NCBI GenBank assembly: GCA_036784855.1
Contig: JAZDSV010000056.1
Coordinates: 1 to 64,000 of the forward strand
Direction of reading: 5' to 3'
Source: Aphelidium insulamus
Taxonomy: Eukaryota; Aphelidiomycota; Aphelidea; Aphelidiaceae
DNA: 64,000 nt
This document shows positions 1 through 11,840 of this stretch, one piece after another; position 1 is the first letter of the stretch; each line of letters starts with the position of its first letter. Below the pieces are notes generated by a model that saw only the letters and a list, made by a program, of their open reading frames with translations, had not been told where the DNA came from and did not search any database. The position numbers and the translations under genes are program-made.

Positions 1-629
1 CAGCCTATATATATAGACAATGTAGAGATTTTGGACACATATCAAACCATACAAGCCATGTTCAAACTAAATTGCCGTACAGGACCTCGCTACCATCTAT
101 TTGCCGTGTATGTAATGCCCTTATAATTCACCAAGAAGCACCATAGCACGGAATATGTCCACGCATCTGCCAAATATACGTAGTATAGAAGCTTGGTTGC
201 ATGATTGGGTGTGACAGCCACGCAAACAAACACATTCACTGACCACTGACACACACTCGCACCCATGCACCCATTCACTGCGCTTGCACACTCCTTGCAC
301 ACCTGCACTTGTATATATTTGCATATATATATAGTTACCAGTAAAAGAGCATGCTCGTGGTGCTAGTTTTTTTAAAAGGCCGTAATAATCGAAGTACAAA
401 TTGTTATACAATATTGCTTTTGTATAATGTACATAATACGGATTGCAGACAGGGCCATCCTCTCGTGGTCAGCAGTCACCATGCGTCTTGTGTCTGCATG
501 TGCGACATCGACTTCGACACAGTGTTGTTTCTCTAGTCTACCTTAATTATTGGACCGCATTTTAGCGTGACCGTATCTCTGAATGCACTGTTGTCAACCA
601 CATGCGGCGGTGACTCATTATGACACTAC
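1..629. other. 5' edge non-coding stretch
   Basis: No convincing coding exon was found here. It holds AT-rich sequence, a CA/CACACTC-rich patch around 220-310 and short TATATA runs. It probably contains the promoter of the TmcB-like gene that starts at 630. I saw no tRNA-like B box and no repeat family. Confidence 0.5.
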
Positions 630-3600
630 ATGTCGTCTACAGCCGCCGAAATGTCCAGTCTGAACTCGTTCGGTAATCTGTCTGGCAGTCTAGGCCTGCT
701 CCTATGGACAATCACTTCCATACAGTCGTTCGGAGCAGTGTTTAGCGGTTTGGACTCTCTATGGCACGATCAGTACGCCCAATGGATTGCCCAGGTGGCC
801 GGTACGTGACATTAACTATGGTTATTGTACTCATAGTTGTGTCAGACGGCGTGCTGCTGCGTCAAGTGATCGCCACGAACCTGTACGCCTACTACGTGGC
901 ATGGTCGCTCGCCGTTAGTGTTGTGTTGGTGCTGGGCGCCGTTGAGGCATTGCGTGAACTACGGCTGCGCAGCTGGAACGGCGTGTTACTACGCGCATCG
1001 AATATCATATTCCACTTTCTCGGCGGGGTGGCCTACTTGCCACTGTCGGCCATGCTGGGCGCAGTTGCCTCCTGCAAGATTTCCTATGATCCGGCGCTGG
1101 CCGAGCAATGCTGGAGAGGGAGTGGCGCGTTACTCCCAGTGTTTTCCGTAATGTTGTACTTGCTACTGTCCGCCATGGCGGCGCTAAAAGCCCTGTGTCT
1201 GACGGAGCAAGTCGCGGCGGACAATCAATACTTGTCCAAGGCGCATGGTCGACTCGAGGCGCTGGACATGCTGGTGTGCGGCGCTCTGCTGTTCTTCTCA
1301 TCGGTAATTTCGGTTATATCAGCGAGTAGCGAGAACGCAAATCTTGTCTACTACATCGTGGCCGGTATCGTATTCACTGGCATGACCGTGTTCCAAATAG
1401 CGTTCGGCGCCTATTACTTGTACTCGGTGCAACTTGTCAAGACTCTGTGCACATCCCTGTTGGCGTGGTATTCGTTTTCTGCCGCGCTTCTAATAATCTG
1501 CCAGCCGAGCGGATTTGAATGTAGGTCCCTCACACTGCATTCCTTCTCTCTATACATATCTATTGGATACACTTGATACTTATGTATAACAATTTGAATC
1601 ATGTGCAGCTGCTGTGCTGTTGTATATTTGCGGGTTGACGATGGCTGTAACATGCTTTTGGGCGGAGAAGCACCGGCGACAGTATTTGGTGGAAACCGAT
1701 GTGACCAAGCTGGCCTACGACTACGCAGTGGAGCTAAAGTACAGACTGTTCATGCTAAAGGTCAATGAATTCTGGAACCGGGACTCCACATATTCGACAA
1801 AGTCCGTGGATTTACGAAAAGAACATTATAAGCTTGCTGACGAGGTATTCAGGGACGGCTTAAAACGGCACCCAAAATCTGCATTTCTTCACTTGGCCTA
1901 CGCGAATTTTCTTTTCGGCAAACGCAACTTGAACTATGCGCTTACAATACTTAGACGAGCTAAAAGGTCAACTAAAATGGCTTTCGACTTGGAATTTTGC
2001 ATGGTACGACGCAACGAGCGCATTAAAGAACTATTCGATGCTCAACGAGGCACGGGCGAGATTAAACATTATTTTCGTTTCTTGGCGCTAGCAAAGCGCG
2101 CCGATGCGACACAACAGCAGTTTGTCATTGATAAATTGGCCTTCTTTTCCGAGGTCAGCAAGCCGCAGCCAAACCACGAGAAGGTCAACACGGTGATAGC
2201 CGCCATGCACGACAATATCCGCCAACTGCAAGACAGCTACTGCGAAATGTTCACTCTGAACCCGAATTCGAAAGTGTTGCGTCAGTACGCCTCCTTTGTT
2301 TCCAACATTATTGGGCACCCCATTGCCACAAAGTCCATTGTGCAGCACGCTGACCGCCTGGAGGCTAACGAGGCGGCCAAGTCCCAGCGCTACAACAATA
2401 AAACACTGGAAACCCAAGATGCGCTATTTGATGATTCAAACGCCGTATTCGTACTCAGTGGCAAGGAAGAAAATCTCGGCCAGATCCTTGAAGTTAATGC
2501 GGGTGCCGTGGAGTTGTTTAAATTTGCAGTTTCCACCGAGATGATCGGCACAAACATATCGACGCTGATGCCCGCTCCATTCTCAGATACGCTTAGGTTT
2601 AATTGTCACATTTCACAAGTTTAATGAGTGTACAGAGGTGCATACCGGTTATATGAAGCGCTTCCTTACGTCGAGCACTTCCTCTGTGATAAATATCTCG
2701 CGCACGGTCTATGCACGAACTAAAATTGGTTATATCTTCGAGGTAAATCATCATTCTACCGGTCTGCTTGCTGACTTAATTTTCATAGGTGATGTTGCAT
2801 GTGCGTCAAATAGTAATCAACGGCGAAATCAGTCTTGTTGGCGCAATGCACCGTACCAAGGAGCAGCCAGAGCTTATAATTACCGACAGTAAAGGACAGC
2901 TGGTCGCCGTGTCCGAAAACTGCCATCACATGTTTCGTAAAAGTGGAGAGCACTTCAGCTTCTCCACAGAAGAGCAGTACTTGCAAACCATTGGCTCCGT
3001 GAACATCTCCGAGTGGTTTGGCTCACTTGTGGACTTCAACGGTTTGATTGAGAATGGGCAAGCTCAGGCCGAACTTGGCACGGGGCATAGCATACATCTG
3101 AAGGGCATGAAGCTCGCGTACTTTGGTGGCGATTACTGTCTGATAGAAATTACAATAGTGAATGTTGAAGACGATCTTGACGGAGTGTCGGCCGATAACC
3201 TAGGCCCTCTGCGCAATTCTACCTCTCCACTTGCTGTCCGCCAGTCTCCAAATTTGCTGCAGAGAATTGCCATTTCGCGCAGTTATTCTGCACAACCTGC
3301 TGCCGCGGTGGACGTCTGTGCCGCCGAACAGTCACCGACGGACTCACCCGACATAACGGATTCGGATAATACTGCCACGAGTAACGCTACAAAGAATGTG
3401 GTATCGCGTTTCAACACCGTGGTGCGCGCATACCGCAACAGTCTGAACCCCAGTCGTTATCGTGTATTTCTGCGTTCAGCCAAGTGTTTCAAGTTTTTAA
3501 GCGGTGCTTTATTACTGTGGCTCATAGTAACTAGTCTGGTATTTAACAACTTGCTGGGCGGTCTGAAGGATTCGGTGGACGAGTTGAAAAATCAAGGAGT

Positions 3601-5602
3601 CCGTGCCATTGACTCACTGCGTGTGAGAACAAATGCCCGATCAATTGACATGCTTAGTGGGTGTACACCCGGCTACTCGTCGCCTATTTGTGCGGTGCTA
3701 CGGGACGAGACGTGGACATCGCAGTCGTACCAGCAGATTGCAGACGCCATGAGTAATGCTCAGCACAATTACGTGTTGGCCAACGTGGAAACGTTAGTTT
3801 CTCTGGCGGGAAAGTCGTCGACCCCAGAATTATTTACTCCATTGGCATCATTTTTAGCCGAGCCTGTCACTGCAAGGCGACTGCGGTCCCTGGGACAAGC
3901 TTCGTCATACAACACCTCACTTCTCGGACTGGTTACAGACTTTTCACGCAACTCAGCCTTTCTGGTTAGCATACCGCCGAGATTTAGCTTTCAAACCGTG
4001 CTATCAAGACCAATTCCCGACCCGACGTTTGGATACTTCAATGAGCCGAACCCGGCCATGTGGCGATCAATGTTTTTCATCCACGAAAATACTGTCACTA
4101 TAATGGAACTGTTTGAGTCGTTGAACGCAGTGTACGAACAACTTTTCAACGACAAGGTCAACAACATTGAGCAGATTCTATTGATTTTGTCCACGATCCC
4201 GACGGCCTGTCTGGTGCTGTGCCTGCTAACAATTATCGCACCGGGAATACTACAAATGATTCGCTGGCATTCATTGGCACTCTCGGCCGTGCTAAACATC
4301 CCTCGACTACTTGTGCAGCAGTGGCACGTAACTTTTCTGCGCACCGTGGAGAGCGTGGCGCGCGAAGAGGAAGGTGTCAACGCCGAAGTGTACATGTATT
4401 TGCAAGATCGAAAGGGCGCCGGAATCGAGAAAAAGCGGTCCAAAAGATCCGTCGACTTGAAACAGGAGAAGATCAAGTTAACAATGAAAGAAGCTTTCAA
4501 GTCTTTCAGGCAGACCGGCGTGCTTTGGCGGTTCCTGGTGTGCTTCTTGATCCTTTGCTTCGTGCCGCTCACCAGTCTGTTCATGATTCCAACGCTGCAC
4601 ATGAGCTCGGAGGTGCACTTTCAAATGCGCTGGTCAAACCTGGCAATGGCTAAAATGTATCGCTTTCATTACTTGATACGAGAATCTTACTTTGCGCGCT
4701 TTTCGGACATGGTCGATGCATCAGCTTTGCTCCGACTCCGCGCCGTCAGTGAGCTCGAGGACTTTGTCCAAGACGTCGCATACCTGGTGTCAGGGGATAC
4801 ATTGCGCGGACTGGCCGGACTGGATAGCAAGTCGGCATTCTACGATATTCTGGTCGGCAACGTGTGTCAATATGTACTGCCAGACTTTGTCGCGGATCTG
4901 GTGCTGCCAGTACCGTGTGCAGACTTTGAGCAGGGTCTGCTGACGCACGGTTTGGTTACTGGTTTCCACGAATATGGAAGGCGCGCACAGGAGCTACAAT
5001 TGCTAATGAACGACGCCAACACCACAGCGCGGACGGTGTCACAGAAATTTATCCCGTTCGAGGGGCTGATGAAACAGTTGGCGGCCATCATTCTGTCCAT
5101 CAGCCCCAAGATCTCCGATGAACTGGCTAATTTGTCCAGCATGAACTCTACAATAATCCAGCCGATACAGCTTGTTGTTGCAACGCTGGTGCTTGTTTAC
5201 ACATACTTTTATGTCTACGCGCCCTTCTTGGTCACTCTAAATCGACTCACTCGCAGCACACATTCGATGCTGATGTTGTTGTGGTCGGCGACGGAAGGAT
5301 CCGGTGCACACTCTGGGCCAACCGAAATGACTTCGGACGTTGGATTGACGGATTCTGGGAGTAGCGCCGCAGCCAAGCAAACCATGCCGACTATTGATTT
5401 ACCGGATAATCACGATGATATCTATCGCGAGCTCCGCCAGAAAATGGCCGACATTGAAGCAACTGCGGAACTTGATGAGAATGTCCAGAATGCCAGCAAC
5501 GGCAGCTCCAACGTCAACACCGGCGAAGAAAGTGGCGAGGCACGCAATATGTTCTATAACAGCACCAATTCCTACACAGACTCCATCTCGAACCAACTGT
5601 GA
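630..5602 (+). CDS. TmcB/TmcC-like multipass membrane protein with TPR-like and PAS regions
   Basis: Exon 1 (630-801) joins exon 2 at 837 across a 35-nt GT-AG intron. Further introns lie near 1519-1609, 2597-2637 and 2743-2788, and the last exon runs 2789-5602. The spliced protein is about 1,590 residues. The first 300 residues are strongly hydrophobic and predict several membrane segments. Then follows an alpha-helical repeat region (motifs YKLADEVF, LHLAYANFLFGKR, and RAKRS followed by an RRNERIKE-like helix) typical of the TmcB TPR block. A PAS-like segment comes next (VNAGAVELF, MPAPFSDT, ARTKIGYIF). The long C-terminal part has membrane segments around 3490-3560, 4180-4260, 4530-4590 and 5160-5240 and an acidic Ser/Asn-rich tail. 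The family is named after Dictyostelium tiny macrocysts proteins and is common in protists and zoosporic fungi; a sensory role is assumed only. The reading phases flanking the junction near 2597-2637 do not agree with any GT-AG choice I tried, so that exon edge is unresolved. Confidence 0.75.
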
Positions 5603-5747
5603 TGTGAGGTGCATATTAAGATACTCTTGCCGTATGCTGCTATTGCCGCATATTATTAGACGATATATCTTGCTGACTTGAGCACTGTGTTGGCTGTGTT
5701 CTTGGCTACTTGCTCACCTTTCTGCGTGCTATACTCTATATCAAAGA

Positions 5748-7990
5748 ATGATTGCCGATAGCGGCTGGTTGGCGCTCGCATTGCTGACGGGTGCCGCAAT
5801 ACTCTCAGCAGTTGGTGCCTCGGCCGGTGATGGCGATAATGCCGCTGCGATAGAGGAACAGCAGGTGCCAGTAGCCGACTTCAACTCACCAGACATTGTC
5901 CACCTGACGCCCGATACGTTTGACCAGAGCATCGCTGCCGGTCGGTGGTACGTCTCCGTGGAGAGATACAGCTGAGATTCACATCATTATGCTGCAGGAT
6001 GGTGGAATTTTACTCTCCCAGTACGCCTACATATCCCGTGCTAAAACGTTCATGAGTTTACGGCGCGACAGTGTGTGTACACTGCCAAGTGACTGCCCCG
6101 GTCTACGCCAAAGTGGCACAAAAGCATATCGGTCTGCGCGAATCCCGCAACTTCACCATAGCCAGTCTGGATTGTCAGCAGTATGAGGGTGAGTGGAGAG
6201 CGGACAAGATTTCTGCCTGTTGCCTTATGTCCCTAATGCAGCTAAATGCACCAAGCTCGACATCTCTGGCTTTCCCACATTCAACTTTTACATCGACGGC
6301 ACAAAGGTCAAAGAATTTCTTGGTGCGCGAACAGAGACTGCTTTGTCGGACTTTGTTGAAGTCGAGTCGATGGCCACGGCACCAATGAACGGCCAGGTGG
6401 TGGAACTTGGCGCGGCCGGCTTTGAACAGGTGATAAAACATTACGACACTGCTAAATATTGTGTACGTTTGTTCTGATATACATGCAGCGCATATCTGCC
6501 GGGCCATGGTTCATTGTAAGCGTTGTGGTGCATTGAAAAGCGCAAGCTCACTTGCCAGAAATTTTACGCTCCCTGGTGCGGCCACTGCATAAAGCTCGGT
6601 AAGTTGAACTGTAAGCGCACCTTAATATCCAATTGGCAGCCCCCATTTGGGAAACGCTTGCACAAGACACCGTGGGACAAGTCAACATTGCAAAGGTCAA
6701 TTGCGAGGCCGAATCGAGTATGTTAATTCTCGTGGAAATCTGGATTTAACTCTCTGTTCGTAGCTATGACAAGCAAGATGAGCATTCGCGGATTCCCCAC
6801 TCTCAAATTGTACGCAATACCGGCTATTATGCTCGCTTTAATGCTCTTTTTACGTGAAGTTTTTTTGATGGCGAGGAAGTATCAGAGTACAAGGGTCCCC
6901 GGCAACTTCAAGATATGAAGGCGTTTGCAGAGGCGATGTCCAAGTACATTTAATCTTTAAGGTCTCATTTAATCCTTTCCTCACTTCATACATCAGGCCA
7001 CCCACTTCAGTTGTAGAGGGAGCAGAAAAGCTGACAGAACTTATTACTCAACATGGCGTCGTGTTTTTGCTGGTCGGACCCCGAGTAGCCGCTAGACTGG
7101 CAAGTTTGCATCGTTATATGTCTCGTCCTTACCGTGGACAGCCAAAAGTATTCGTCACGTCGGCCAGAAAGTTCTCAATGTTCGCCAAATTTGGCGTGTC
7201 GTCTGATGACGTACTCATCAGCCAGTATGGCACTGATCAGCATAGCCGTTCTGTCCTAGTGTTCAAGGATGGCATACATGAGCGATATGATGGCGAATTC
7301 ACCGCCGATGCTCTGCAACCATGGGTAGAGGATGAAAAGTACATCATTAAATTTGCATCAAACCGTTGCAGATCGCGCTGAAAAAGTACCCGACAGTCTT
7401 TGAGCTGGACTACGTCAACTCGGCTGATGTGTTTAAACTTCATCGATTCGTGGTCATCATATTTGCAGAGAACAATTTTCCCGAAGTCATCGAAGGCCAC
7501 AAGATCACGCTGAAGAAAGTTGCCAGCACAAGCAACACCGGGGATGATGCGCTGTTCACCTGGGCAAGTGGCATATGTAGCAAAGAGCTCACACCATTTT
7601 TTTTAAGTGATTTCCTAGATCAATGGTGCTCTGTGGTCACGCTATGCCGAGAGTGTCTTTGGCGTCAGAGAGAATCAAATGCCCACAACTGTTATTGTAC
7701 ATGTGGGTGATGCGCTATATTGTCTGACCATATTTAATGCAATGTAGCCTGATGGAGACGAATACTTCCCCACAGGGTCGGACGGATTGCCCATAGCTGC
7801 AACGGTGGCTTCTATCGAATCGGCGCTCAATGATGCACGGCAGCACAAGCTGAGCCCCAAGCACATTCAGGGCTTTATGGGGCGTGTACTTAAGGTGAGT
7901 AGTACTCTTTTACTGTTACTTACTGTTAACGGTACAGTATGCTCGCAACGCTGGTCACACACTTTGGGTACGTAGCTCTAGTGTCAGATG
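5748..7990 (+). CDS. Protein disulfide isomerase (four thioredoxin-fold type), 14 short exons
   Basis: This is an ER-lumen thiol oxidoreductase. A signal peptide covers the first ~26 residues. Exons: 5748-5947, 5998-6020, 6072-6188, 6242-6429, 6489-6515, 6559-6598, 6640-6717, 6764-6809, 6860-6943, 6997-7324, 7372-7563, 7619 to about 7700, about 7748-7893, then about 7936-7990. The first catalytic domain reads FYSPMCVHCQ where most PDIs have FYAPWCGHC, so the active site is CVHC preceded by Met. The second reads FIKFYAPWCGHC, the classical site, followed by NCEAES and GFPTLKFFFDGEE. Two redox-inactive thioredoxin-like domains follow (GALWSRYAESVFGVREN, HPDGDEYF, GLPIAATVASIESAL), so the order is a-a'-b-b'. 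The intron at 7564-7618 appears to start with GC (GCAAGT). No KDEL or HDEL is visible at the stop. Either a last exon is missed or retention differs. The gene is tandem with the upstream gene (145 bp gap) and convergent with QTRT2. Confidence 0.88.
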
Positions 7991-8106
7991 AACTACGCTA
8001 AATCAACAACGTGGGCAACAAGGTGACGGACACGGCGGTCTTGGAGGCAAACTCGACTAGGACCATGATGCACAGATAGATGAATGCACAGATAATGTCA
8101 TTCAAT

Positions 8107-9624
8107 CTAGTTTTGCGCAAAAGGCCGTCTAAACTCCTCATATGCTCCCATCATAATGCTGCGCCGTAATCGCGCAAGAAAAGCTCCAAACTGGTAGAGA
8201 TTGTGTCTAGCCATGGAAGTCAGTACCTTGTAATATACGGTTAAACTAGACAGCATTATAACGTACGATGTGAGCAGCACGGTGCCCAAAATTTCTTTCG
8301 TGCTCAGCAAGTGGTGAATGTAGGCTCGCGAGTAGCCCTCGGTACACGATGTGCACTCGCATCCCGACACCAGAACGTTCATGTCACGGCGAAACCCGTC
8401 GTCGTCAGCGCATTCAATGCGGCACTCGGTGTTGTCAATGGTCAGCGAGTGATTACGCTCGGCAAGATCTTGCGCCCAGAAAGTGTCGACAATATCCACA
8501 CCGGCGTCGATAGCAGCAATGATATCAGTAATCGACGAAGCTCCCATGGCCATTCGAGGCTTGCCGGCCGGCAGCTCCTTTATCACACAGTCAAAGTATT
8601 CAAGAAACTGTTGCCGCTCCAGCCAGTTGTGATTAATGCCTAGAGGGAGTTGACAAAGAATAGACTATTGCATGGCCATTAACACACTCTCAGCGCACCT
8701 TCAATGACAAAACCGTCAACGGGGCGCTTGGCAGTCTCGGCAGCCGAGCGGTGCATTTGAGGCAAACTGGGGGACCCGAGCACCACGCCAAATACGGAAG
8801 ACTTCACTTGGCTGCCGGCGCCCAGAAATTCATCGAGATATAGTAGGGAGCGGTCTACGGCCTTTCTTATCCGCTTCTCAGCCACCTGCCACAAGGATGT
8901 TTGCCTCTCCAACTGCATTCCGGCCGGCGTGATTATATCTGCCATGGGAGTGACGATGTCGGCGCCCAATGAGAGCACGTGTGACGGGTAATCGGCCACA
9001 TTGACCTGTTCAGTATCAGCCGCCGGCCGTGAATTTAAAATTACATATGTTCGAAATCACCTTTTGAACGCCGCGCCATGTTCGAAGTGCGACAAAGGTG
9101 TCGCCGTGGAGCAGGCTGCCGGGCAGTTGCATGCCGGTGCAATCCATTTGGTCACGCATACGCGCCACCGTTAACGTGTTATCAATGTGCGGGTTCTGGA
9201 ATCCGGCAATGGTCAATGAAGCGCCGCTCAGTCCCAACTGCTTGACAATGGAGCATTGGGTGATGGCGGCGGTGGTTCTATCTGCTTGACTAGAGGACGG
9301 TGTCAACTTTTGCCGGCGGCCAGTCAGAATTTGAGAGTCGAAATCGTCCATTCTACACGGAGCGGATAAGCATACGGCGGACACCAGTGCACACAGTTGG
9401 TACAACATTTGTGGCACGGGAAGAAAGAGCGGCATGGCGGCGAGCGCTGCGGGCTGCCTGGCAAACAGATCCGGCAGAGTCAAGTGCGGCACACACCCGC
9501 GCCGCGTCACAATCACCGCGGTGGGAGTGGCGAGTGCTTGTGCGCGGCTAGAAGACGTGGCGGTCAATTCGCCTACACGCGCGCCGCCGCGTCCATTTGC
9601 CGTGGCGGTTACGCGGAATTGCAT
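8107..9624 (-). CDS. QTRT2: Queuine tRNA-ribosyltransferase accessory subunit 2
   Basis: In eukaryotes this non-catalytic subunit pairs with QTRT1 to exchange guanine-34 for queuine in tRNAs for Asp, Asn, His and Tyr. The start at 9624 opens a ~200-residue first exon with TPTAVIVTRRGCVPHLT, the N-terminal barrel strand of the TGT fold. Exons 2 and 3 carry RPVDGFVIEG, NHNWLERQQFLEYFD and KPRMAMGASSITDI. The zinc-binding region reads CECTSCTEGYSRAYIHHLL, followed after a short intron by SHNLYQFGAF. I chose the accessory over the catalytic subunit from the overall pattern (PRMAMGASSITD...GVDIVDTFWA), where QTRT2 proteins have PR..SG.S.PDE..E. Three introns are GT-AG; one interrupts the Leu-Thr-Ser/His-Asn boundary. 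The gene is convergent with the PDI gene. Confidence 0.85.
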
Positions 9625-9834
9625 TAAATCAGTCTGTTGCTGTTAAATGCATAATTCCGGCAAAGTATGCCGCAATAAGTGCATCTCCTATTGGATTGTT
9701 AATGAAGGACGAGCTGACTGTGATCCCAATTGTCCACTTTATACACCTCTTTGTACTTCTATGTACAGTATTACAAAAGTAAATTCCCACCAAACAGAAA
9801 CACCCGTGAATAAAAGAAAGTTTAGCACACAAAT

Positions 9835-11621
9835 CTATTTGGACGGGGGCGGGGTAATTGTTTCGCTGCACTTTTTAAACTTTGCCACAAAGAATCCGTC
9901 CATGTTGTGCGCGTGCGGATAAAAGCGCCGTGTCATCTTCAGCGAGGGCAAGAACGACTTGCCGCGGAACTGTGTGAAACCCTCCTTGCCAAAGTCCAGA
10001 CCGGTCGGCACCAGCTTGACATTGGGCCGTTTGCGCAAGGCATAGTTGACAACGTCCTCGTTCTCGTCCACGGTCACAGAGCACGTCGAGTACACAATGT
10101 AGCCGCCGGTTTTCGACGATGAGTCCACCGAGTCGATTGCAGCCAGAATCAACTCCTTCTGCAGGTGGGACATGAGTTGAAAGTCCGCATCGGTCTTGTT
10201 GATCTTGACGGACGCATCCTTGGATATGACTCCGGTGCCACTGCACGGTGCATCCAACAACACGCGGTCAAACCCACCAATGACCTCGGGGAACTTGCGG
10301 CCGTCATAATTGCAGACAATGGCATTCTTGACGCCCAGTCGGTGCAGATTTGCCACCAGGCTCTTGCATCGCTCCTTGGTGGCGTCATTGGCAAACAGAC
10401 AACCGGTATTCTTCATCAGCGCAGCAATGTACGACGACTTGCCGCCCGGAGCCGACGCCATATCGAGCACGCGCTCATTCTCTTGCGGTGCCAGTGCCAT
10501 CACCGGCAAGAACGACGAGGCAGACTGCAGCATGTAGTGGCCGGCCATGTATTCGGGCGTGGCGCCTATTGGCACGGCAGAGTCGAATACCGTCAGCCCC
10601 ACTTTTGTCCAGCTGCCGGTCGGGTCTAGATTGACGCCGCGGTTGATTAGCGCCTGGGCAAGGTCTCGGCGTCTAGTCTTCAGGGTGTTGGTACGGATTG
10701 TGACGGGTCGGGCGACTTCGTTGGCCTCCAGAAATTCCACCAGCTCCGACACGGGGAACAAGTGGAACAACTTTTCGATCATGAACTCGCTGTATCCATA
10801 GTACACTTGCATGTCCTTGAGCATCTGCTGCACATAATCTGTGCGGGATCTGGCCGTTATTACTGATGTTTAAACAACGCATAAGTAAGTACATACTTGC
10901 TGGGATCTGCCAGAGCCTTAAAGTTGTTCAAGACGCGCACAATCTCCAGGATTCGCTGATTTATCTCGCTAATACTGTCTACCTTCTCGCCGTCGGCCGG
11001 GAGCAAGGTGCTCACAACGTTGGCTGCATCGCCGCCTTCCGCATCGCTTTCGCCTGCAAACTCATCTTCGGCGACCTCGCCGTCATCAGCATCAGACATC
11101 GATGCAATATTCTCCACGAACGAGGCGTCGGATCCCGCGTTCGACAACAAGTCGTCTTCATCTATGCCTCGCCCGTCGTCAGATTCCGCCTCACCAAACA
11201 GTTCGTCTTCATCTCCGGCGCCTTCGCCAATAAAATCATCCAACTGCGGCACGACCTCGGCAGATATGGCATCCACGACTTCGTCGTCGCCAAAGTCAGA
11301 GTAGTCATCCATTTCCTCGTCGTGACTGGCAGCTCTACGCGTCAAATGTTACGAATGCATATTGGATAGTAGCGCGGTAACGTACGAGTTATTTGACGTC
11401 GACTTGACCCCCGTCACTGCAGCGCCTGTGCCCTTCATTAGCGTGACTTCTTGAACCGATTCCTTTGACGCGGCTGCAGCCTCGGCGGCCGCCTCTTGGA
11501 TACGCTTCCGCTTCTTGGCATGGCGTTTCTGGGTTGATGCTAATTTCTCGGTCGGCTCCGGAGTGGGATCCTGCTGCTTCTCGCGCACGCGGCGCCCTTT
11601 ACGGCTGGCGAATTCGGGCAT
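9835..11621 (-). CDS. NOP2: NOP2/NSUN1 25S-28S rRNA cytosine-C5 methyltransferase
   Basis: A nucleolar S-adenosylmethionine-dependent methyltransferase needed for large ribosomal subunit assembly. The start at 11621 begins MPEFASRKGRRVREKQ, followed by a Lys/Arg-rich nucleolar-targeting region and a long acidic Asp/Glu stretch (exon 2, about 10900-11330). The catalytic domain has DMASAPGGKSSYIAALM (SAM loop), DAPCSGTGVISKD (first catalytic Cys) and YSTCSVTVDENEDVV (second Cys), then RFYPHAHNMDGFFVAKFKK at the C-terminus, the NOP2 ending. Two introns of about 50 nt are evident: one in the Ser codon of NNS/AAS, one in the Lys codon before SRTDYVQQML. The gene is about 580 residues, close to fungal NOP2. 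It is divergent from SPEF1 with about 220 bp between start codons. Confidence 0.93.
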
Positions 11622-11840
11622 ATCAACAAATATTTTTCTGCAATTGTTAACAATCAGCGCGCGCAACGAAGAGGAGAAAACGGAAGAAGGGTCAAGGTTA
11701 AGGTTGATTGCATCCTGGCTATACAATGTCCATGGCGACGCCCAACTGCATGTTACGTCGCCCGCATGGCAACCGCAATTCCGTTTCATTGACGCCAATA
11801 AATTAAGAACACACTCAAGCAGCCTACACGCACACGTACA

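Noticed and set aside
3991-4602. 203-codon antisense open frame inside the TmcB-like gene
   Set aside because: It is a shadow of the sense exon with no recognisable motif.
8000-8106. Possible extra PDI exon or small gene
   Set aside because: Open frames here lack any family motif or retention signal; left as 3' flank.
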